From Acinetobacter silvestris (GTDB taxonomy: Bacteria; Pseudomonadota; Gammaproteobacteria; Pseudomonadales; Moraxellaceae): a DNA stretch of 64,000 nt. The notes beneath the pieces are model-generated. The model made no database searches. It was not told the DNA's origin and was given only the letters and a program-made list of their open reading frames with translations. The stretch is from NCBI RefSeq assembly GCF_002135235.1, contig NZ_NEGB01000003.1, positions 277,342 through 341,341 of the forward strand. The letters run 5' to 3'. Position 1 is the stretch's first letter; every line of letters begins with the position of its first letter. Positions 59,355-64,000 of the stretch are shown piece after piece. The position numbers were made by a program, and so were the translations under genes.

Positions 59355-59980
59355 AGGGCTGAGGCTGCAGTTGGGTAGAAGATTGGCGTAAAACCCTGTT
59401 GAAATGCTTTTACTATAGATCGTGGAGTAAGGACTTTGAGCAAGGTGTGGGCAGGAATATCAGTACGGTATAGATAACCATCAAAAGACCAGTTTAAATA
59501 GTAATTTTTTTTAGTAATCATAAAAGTTTCAGACTGATATTCAAAACAAGTACCAATAGGTAAATCTGCTAAAACAGCATCAAACGTTATTTTTTGTTGA
59601 TCGATCGTGATTCTTTCTTGATGAACTTGTGTACCTATTTCAGCTAATTTTAGTTTTTGATTTGGTCGATTGGTTTGTATCCACGCAGTTTTAAATTGTT
59701 GACTACGATCATGTTGGCATTCTGAACAAGGTCGATGACCTGCTGCGAAAGCAGTTGCCTCATCTAGAAAAAATAATTCTGAATAACGTCCTTCTGCAAA
59801 TATTTCCCGTTTATTGCCCTTGAATTGAGTTAGACAGCTGATCCATGCTTTAAGCTTCCAACTTCGAATAATTTTCTTTTCTTTGTTATGCAATACACCA
59901 CGATTACCCATTAACATCGCTTTTTTTGATGGATTGGATTGTAAATTTCCCCAAGGATCAATTCTATTTTGAAGTGTCAT
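59348..59980 (-). CDS. Cys-rich protein of unknown function, Ada-like metal motif
   Basis: 210 residues. Its most distinctive part is FAAGHRPCSECQHDRSQQFKTAW near residue 80, with CxxC and a preceding HRP, which resembles zinc-binding domains such as that of Ada (RPCxRC). The N-terminus has Asn/Trp/Lys-rich segments (RIDPWGNLQSNPSKKAMLMGNRGVLHNKEKKI) and the C-terminal part is strand-rich with KKNYYLNWSFDGYLYRTDIPAHTLLKVLTPRS. No known fold recognised. It is translationally coupled with an RluA-type pseudouridine synthase, so an RNA-related role is possible (inference). Confidence 0.7.
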   Translation of the reverse strand: MTLQNRIDPWGNLQSNPSKKAMLMGNRGVLHNKEKKIIRSWKLKAWISCLTQFKGNKREIFAEGRYSELFFLDEATAFAAGHRPCSECQHDRSQQFKTAWIQTNRPNQKLKLAEIGTQVHQERITIDQQKITFDAVLADLPIGTCFEYQSETFMITKKNYYLNWSFDGYLYRTDIPAHTLLKVLTPRSIVKAFQQGFTPIFYPTAASALC

Positions 59981-60091
59981 ATCCAGTTACTGAAAAGTTG
60001 TGGTGAAAATAGGCAGATTACACGGCCTTAATAGGCATTATTGCCTTGCAATGCTATCATATTGTTTGCTTTGGATCATGTCGTGAGTGCT

Positions 60092-60553
60092 ATGCAATAT
60101 TCATTTAAATTAAATTTGGGTAATGAGCAAGATACACAAAAATTAGCGCAAAAATTAGCGCAAAATATTACTCAGGGTGTGATTTATTTGATAGGTGATT
60201 TAGGTGCGGGGAAAACCACACTTACGCGGTATTGGTTACACAGCTTAGGGCATCAAGGTGCAGTAAAGAGCCCGACTTATACTTTAGTTGAGCCCTATCA
60301 AATAGCAGGTAAAGAGGTTTTTCATTTTGACTTGTATCGTTTAAATGACCCGTATGAGCTTGAGCTAATGGGTATTCGTGATTATTTAGATATAGCTGAT
60401 GCATTGTTCTTATTCGAGTGGCCATCAAAAGGCGGTGATGAAATTCCGCAAGCGGATTGTATTGTCGATATTCAAAAAACTGAGGATGATGAAATACGCG
60501 AAGTCACACTTAGTTTTCATTCAGAAGCCTTGCTAAAAGTACTTCAAACCTAA
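60092..60553 (+). CDS. tsaE: tRNA threonylcarbamoyladenosine biosynthesis ATPase TsaE
   Basis: 153 residues from the ATG at 60092 (GTGAG just upstream; an earlier start at 60041 adds 17 untypical residues). Walker [15 protein letters not shown] near residue 37; [11 protein letters not shown]; the [22 protein letters not shown] signature; FLFEWPSKG. TsaE hydrolyses ATP with TsaB-TsaD to make t6A37 in ANN-decoding tRNA. A 12-bp in-frame tandem repeat at 60137-60160 doubles Lys-Leu-Ala-Gln near the start. It heads a tsaE-mutL-miaA-hfq run, gaps under 90 bases throughout. Confidence 0.94.
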   Translation: MQYSFKLNLGNEQDTQKLAQKLAQNITQGVIYLIGDLGAGKTTLTRYWLHSLGHQGAVKSPTYTLVEPYQIAGKEVFHFDLYRLNDPYELELMGIRDYLDIADALFLFEWPSKGGDEIPQADCIVDIQKTEDDEIREVTLSFHSEALLKVLQT

Positions 60554-60589
60554 ATAGAGCCAATGAAATGTGTACGGTGAAAAGAAATA

Positions 60590-62593
60590 ATGCAGCGCGA
60601 AGAAATTAGTCTAAGACGTATTCATCATCTAAACCCAGCATTGGCGAACCAAATTGCTGCGGGAGAAGTGATAGAGCGTCCGTCATCTGTGGTTAAAGAA
60701 TTACTTGAAAATTCAATTGATGCTGGTGCAACTGAGTTGATTATTCGGGTCGCACAAGGTGGTAGTACGTTGATTGAAATTATCGACAATGGACGTGGTA
60801 TTCATGCTGAAGATTTAGCTTTATCTGTCACCCGTCATGCGACCAGTAAAATTCAGACCGCAGAAGATTTACAGGCAATTGTCAGTTTGGGTTTTCGAGG
60901 TGAGGCTTTAGCCTCCATTGCGGCAGTTTCGCGTTTAACTTTGAGCAGTAGTCAAGATGACTCAGGTATTGGTTATCAATTAGAAGTCAATGGAACTGCA
61001 TTTGATCATCAAAAAATTCAAGCTGTTGCCGCGCAGCAGGGTACGCATATTCGTATTCAGGATTTATTTTTTAATGTACCCGCACGACGTAAATTTTTAA
61101 AAAAACCAACCACAGAATTTGGTCATATTGAAGAAATTGTACGTCGTATGGCTTTAACACATTTTGATATCCGTTTTGTATTAGAACATAATGATCATAT
61201 TCGTTTAAACCTGCCGATTGCAGATAGTGGTGAGTTGCGTTTTCAGCGTGTGCAACAGTTATTAGGTCGTTCATTTACTGGAAATGCCTATTGGATAGAT
61301 GCCGATAGTATCCAAATGCGTTTATCTGGATGGCTCGGACATCCTTCAGATGCACGTGCGCAGGCAGACCTACAATATGTCTATGTGAATGGTCGTATTG
61401 TTAAGGATAAAACCATTTCCCATGCATTGCGCATGGCTTACGATGGTATTTTGCATGGCCATCAACATGCAGGCTATTTATTATTTTTGGAAGTTGATCC
61501 TGAAAATGTGGATGTTAATGTACACCCCACTAAACATGAAATACGATTTTTAAATCAACGCGAAGTACATGAGTTTGTACGACATTATGCCAAAGCAACT
61601 TTAGCGCAATTTCAAACCGCTTCTACCGATTTAGCTCAAGCGATGAAGTCTGAGGTAGCTGAAACGGTGGGGCAACTAACTCAACCGCGTTATCAGGAAC
61701 AATTTCAGTTACATCGTGATTTAAATAATCAAAATCAAGCCAATCAGTTAACTCAGAATCAGCCAATACAAGAGAACAATAATCTCAATCACGAAGCCTC
61801 TATGGAGGCACTTACTGATTTTAGTTCGAATCGACCGCAAAGTGTTGCTTATCAGTCACAGACTCCGTATGCAGGGACTCAACAGCTTAACAATGCACTA
61901 AAAAGTTATTTGGCGCCGTTAAGGGAGCATTCTGTATCTGCCTCGCTGGGGGCTGATGATCAAAGTTTTAATGCTCCAATTGAAACTGTAACAAGTCGAG
62001 TGGATGAGTTCCCATTAGGTATCGCAATTGCTCAACTTCATGGTATTTATATTCTTGCGCAAAATACCGAAGGTTTAATCATTGTGGATATGCATGCCGC
62101 ACATGAGCGTATTTTGTTGCAACAAATGAAACTTGCATGGGACAAACCAAGCTTTTGGATGTCACAGCAGTTATTGATTCCGAAAGTGATTTCGATTACG
62201 CGAATGCAAGCGACACGGATTGAAGAGCTGAAGCCACAATTGGAACGTCTAGGTTTGGATATTGATCAATATGGCGATGAACAGGTTATTGTTCGTGGTG
62301 TGCCTGCAATTTTACACAAAGCTGATTTTAGTGCTTTAGTTCCAGAATTGTTGAATGATCTTGATCCAAATGATGAAGCGCAGGCGTTGCAACAGAAACG
62401 AGATCAAATCTTAGCGGGAATGGCCTGCCATGGTGCTGTACGTGCTCATCGAATGCTAAGTTTGTCGGAAATGAATGCGTTGTTGCGTCAGATGGAACAA
62501 ACTGAATTTGCCAGTCAATGTAATCATGGGCGTCCAACATGGCGTGCTTTTCCATTGACTCAATTAGATAAATTATTTGCTCGAGGAGAGTAG
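60590..62593 (+). CDS. mutL: DNA mismatch repair protein MutL
   Basis: 667 residues. The GHKL ATPase domain has NQIAAGEVIERPSSVVKELLENSIDAGA, IEIIDNGRGI, ATSKI and GFRGEALASIAAVS, all in order, and PARRKFLKK. A long Gln/Asn-rich linker (about 365-470) leads to the C-terminal dimer domain. The endonuclease motif DQHA-x2-E-x4-E is DMHAAHERILLQ, so the last Glu is Gln; ACHGAVRAH and QCNHGRPTW are present. If Acinetobacter MutL nicks DNA, this change matters. It follows tsaE by 36 bases and is 6 bases before miaA. Confidence 0.96.
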   Translation: MQREEISLRRIHHLNPALANQIAAGEVIERPSSVVKELLENSIDAGATELIIRVAQGGSTLIEIIDNGRGIHAEDLALSVTRHATSKIQTAEDLQAIVSLGFRGEALASIAAVSRLTLSSSQDDSGIGYQLEVNGTAFDHQKIQAVAAQQGTHIRIQDLFFNVPARRKFLKKPTTEFGHIEEIVRRMALTHFDIRFVLEHNDHIRLNLPIADSGELRFQRVQQLLGRSFTGNAYWIDADSIQMRLSGWLGHPSDARAQADLQYVYVNGRIVKDKTISHALRMAYDGILHGHQHAGYLLFLEVDPENVDVNVHPTKHEIRFLNQREVHEFVRHYAKATLAQFQTASTDLAQAMKSEVAETVGQLTQPRYQEQFQLHRDLNNQNQANQLTQNQPIQENNNLNHEASMEALTDFSSNRPQSVAYQSQTPYAGTQQLNNALKSYLAPLREHSVSASLGADDQSFNAPIETVTSRVDEFPLGIAIAQLHGIYILAQNTEGLIIVDMHAAHERILLQQMKLAWDKPSFWMSQQLLIPKVISITRMQATRIEELKPQLERLGLDIDQYGDEQVIVRGVPAILHKADFSALVPELLNDLDPNDEAQALQQKRDQILAGMACHGAVRAHRMLSLSEMNALLRQMEQTEFASQCNHGRPTWRAFPLTQLDKLFARGE

Positions 62594-62599
62594 TTGTAC

Positions 62600-63544
62600 A
62601 TGTCAAATCAATTGCCCGTGATTAACTTAATGGGACCAACGGCAAGTGGGAAAACCGCTTTGGCATGTGAACTCTATGAGCGAGGAAATTTTGAGCTTAT
62701 CTCCGTCGATTCTGCGCTTGTATATCAAGATATGGATATTGGTACAGCAAAACCAACTAAAGAGGAACAGGCACAATACCCGCACCATCTGATCGATATT
62801 ATTACGCCGTTAGAGGTCTATTCTGCAGCGGAATTTGTAGAAGATGCTTATCGTCTCATTGATGAGATTCATGCACGTGGTAAAACCCCAATTCTCGTGG
62901 GGGGGACGATGCTGTACTTTAAATCGTTATTGGAAGGGTTATCTGAAAATTTACCCAGTGCCGATTTAGCAATTCGCGCTGAAATAGAAGCTAAAGCGGA
63001 ACAGCAAGGTTGGCAGGCTGTATATGATGAACTGAAATTAGTAGATCCTTTGGCGGGTGAAAAATTTAAAGTTAGTGATAAGCAGCGAATTATTCGTGCC
63101 TTAGAAGTTTTTAAAATCACAGGTCAACCAATTACGAAACTTCAGGCGGAGCAGCCGAAGAACGTGGCATATCGTTACAATTTTCATAATTATGCTTTAA
63201 TTCCTGATCGAGCTGAATTACATCAACGAATTGAAATGCGCTTGAAGAAAATGTGGGAAATCGGATTTTTAAATGAAGTTGAATATCTTATGATAAAATA
63301 CGATTTAGACGAGAATTTACCCTCTGCTAGATCCGTCGGTTATCGCCAAGCACTAGATTTTCTTAAAAATAGTGATAAAAGTCATAAAAATAAGTTAGAA
63401 ATGGAAGATAAGTCTTTGTTTGCGACACGACAATTGGCGAAACGTCAATACACTTGGTTACGTTCTTTGCAAGAAGCACACCAATTTAGAACTTATTTAA
63501 CAATAAAGCAGGCACAAGAAGACTTGCGAAACTTACATGGATAA
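62600..63544 (+). CDS. miaA: tRNA dimethylallyltransferase
   Basis: 314 residues from the ATG at 62600, with GAGGAG 9-12 bases upstream. It puts the dimethylallyl group on A37 of UNN-reading tRNA. P-loop [14 protein letters not shown] near residue 12, [60 protein letters not shown] and [14 protein letters not shown] are all present. The C-terminal part has [15 protein letters not shown]. Downstream by 90 bases is hfq, the usual order. Confidence 0.96.
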   Translation: MSNQLPVINLMGPTASGKTALACELYERGNFELISVDSALVYQDMDIGTAKPTKEEQAQYPHHLIDIITPLEVYSAAEFVEDAYRLIDEIHARGKTPILVGGTMLYFKSLLEGLSENLPSADLAIRAEIEAKAEQQGWQAVYDELKLVDPLAGEKFKVSDKQRIIRALEVFKITGQPITKLQAEQPKNVAYRYNFHNYALIPDRAELHQRIEMRLKKMWEIGFLNEVEYLMIKYDLDENLPSARSVGYRQALDFLKNSDKSHKNKLEMEDKSLFATRQLAKRQYTWLRSLQEAHQFRTYLTIKQAQEDLRNLHG

Positions 63545-63635
63545 AGCAAAATTTAGCTACTATCTTTTTTATAATTTTTAATTGAAAAATAAAGATAGTT
63601 TTTGCGCTGAATTTTAAATTTTTTTGGAGTATAAA

Positions 63636-64000
63636 ATGTCTAAAGGTCAAACTTTACAAGATCCGTTCTTAAATTCTCTCCGTAAAGAACGTATTCCTGT
63701 TTCTATCTTTCTTGTAAACGGTATTAAATTACAAGGTCATATTGAATCTTTTGACCAATATGTTGTGTTATTGAAGAATACTGTAAGCCAAATGGTTTAT
63801 AAGCATGCAATTTCTACAGTTGTACCTGCACGTAATCCACGTCCTGCTGGTGCTCCTGCTGGTGCTCCTCAAGCTGCCGGCGGCTTCGGTGGTCAAGGTC
63901 AAGGCGGCTTCGGTGGTCAAGGTCAAGGCGGCTTCGGTGGTCAAAGTCAAGGTGGCTTCGGTAGTCAAGGTGGCTTCGGTAGTCAAGGTGGCTTCGGTGG
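63636..64000 (+). CDS. hfq: RNA chaperone Hfq with repetitive Gly-rich tail, cut at the window edge
   Basis: 121 codons are visible; the 3' end lies outside. Residues 1-66 are the Sm-like core: [20 protein letters not shown], the Sm1 segment [26 protein letters not shown], and Sm2 [13 protein letters not shown] with the KHA motif of the RNA-binding rim. From about residue 70 it enters a low-complexity tail with GGFGGQ repeats: three near-identical 24-base units (63879-63950) then 18-base units to the edge. Such tails are a mark of Moraxellaceae Hfq, much longer than in E. coli. Ribosome site GGAG 7-8 bases before ATG. It pairs small RNAs with mRNA. Confidence 0.95.
   Translation, partial: MSKGQTLQDPFLNSLRKERIPVSIFLVNGIKLQGHIESFDQYVVLLKNTVSQMVYKHAISTVVPARNPRPAGAPAGAPQAAGGFGGQGQGGFGGQGQGGFGGQSQGGFGSQGGFGSQGGFG
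63879..64000 (+). repeat. In-frame short tandem repeats in the hfq tail
   Basis: GGCGGCTTCGGTGGTCAAGG-type units of 24 bases repeat three times and then as 18-base units (GGTGGCTTCGGTAGTCAA). They encode GGFGGQGQ and GGFGSQ. The number of units can be expected to vary between strains. Confidence 0.85.

Noticed and set aside
63768..63986. Thr/Glu/Ala-rich repeat protein on the - strand
   Set aside because: It is the mirror of the Gly-rich hfq repeats, has no ribosome site and no stop-free extension beyond them; a shadow.
1..64000. CRISPR arrays, tRNA or rRNA genes
   Set aside because: No regularly spaced repeats with spacers, no cloverleaf-like segment with CCA-type end, and no rRNA-like conserved stretch was found by eye.

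Overview
This window is a stretch of gammaproteobacterial chromosome, most likely from an Acinetobacter species. That is inferred from the low-to-moderate GC, from gene order (alr-dnaB-rplI-rpsR-rpsF, cyoABCDE, miaA-hfq, tamA-tamB) and above all from an Hfq whose tail is a long Gly-rich repeat, as known in Moraxellaceae. No rRNA, tRNA, CRISPR array or intact insertion sequence was seen. Most of the window is conserved housekeeping sequence; the accessory signals are short and scattered.

Layout. 1-850: 3' end of mnmG, then a compact unit with its own promoter, tiny ORFs and terminator. 851-6250: a WYL regulator, alr, dnaB and the rpsF-rpsR-rplI operon, whose leader carries a visible S6:S18 autoregulatory fold. 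6526-11730: the cytochrome bo3 operon cyoABCDE, preceded by a large nested palindrome and by a divergent tiny membrane ORF. 11729-16800: an RDD/GYF protein, the divergent pair ppsA and ppsR, and a secreted protein. 16800-20760: a degenerate monooxygenase-like protein, a YiaA-type membrane protein, a flavin monooxygenase behind two identical operator palindromes, and two tandem glycine-zipper proteins. 21134-23460: prfA-prmC and a small unknown gene.

23692-29010 is a fatty or branched-chain acid catabolic cluster: an AraC regulator divergent from an SDR dehydrogenase, an acyl-CoA dehydrogenase and an acyl-CoA synthetase. The last two are each broken by an independent frameshift, an 11-bp tandem duplication and a one-base loss, so the pathway looks recently inactivated unless these are sequence errors. 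29144-33325 holds a MoeB/ThiF protein, an ABC1 kinase, folB-folK, a tiny membrane protein and coq7; 33327-42122 holds an LplT-like transporter and the tamA-tamB pair.

42368-49531 runs through a lipoprotein, a small protein and acnB into a foreign-looking patch: an HNH-like zinc protein, a phage lysis cassette (holin, GH24 endolysin, spanin-like peptide) and a lipoprotein gene flanked by about 130-bp direct repeats of the endolysin 3' end. 49853-56630 contains an Lrp regulator, an amino acid permease, a K+ channel, gltS, a metE remnant facing an intact metR with a MetR box between them, and a DUF441 protein. 56765-64000 contains two pseudouridine synthases, a GNAT enzyme, an orphan RelB-type antitoxin, an unknown Cys-rich protein, and the tsaE-mutL-miaA-hfq run, hfq being cut by the window edge.

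The strongest candidates for new biology are the tiny-ORF transcription unit at 585-839, the paired 22-bp operators at 19315-19370, the 64-bp palindrome before cyoA, the repeat-flanked lipoprotein gene in the lysis cassette, and the HNH-like protein at 46171. None has a demonstrated function; all are read from sequence alone.
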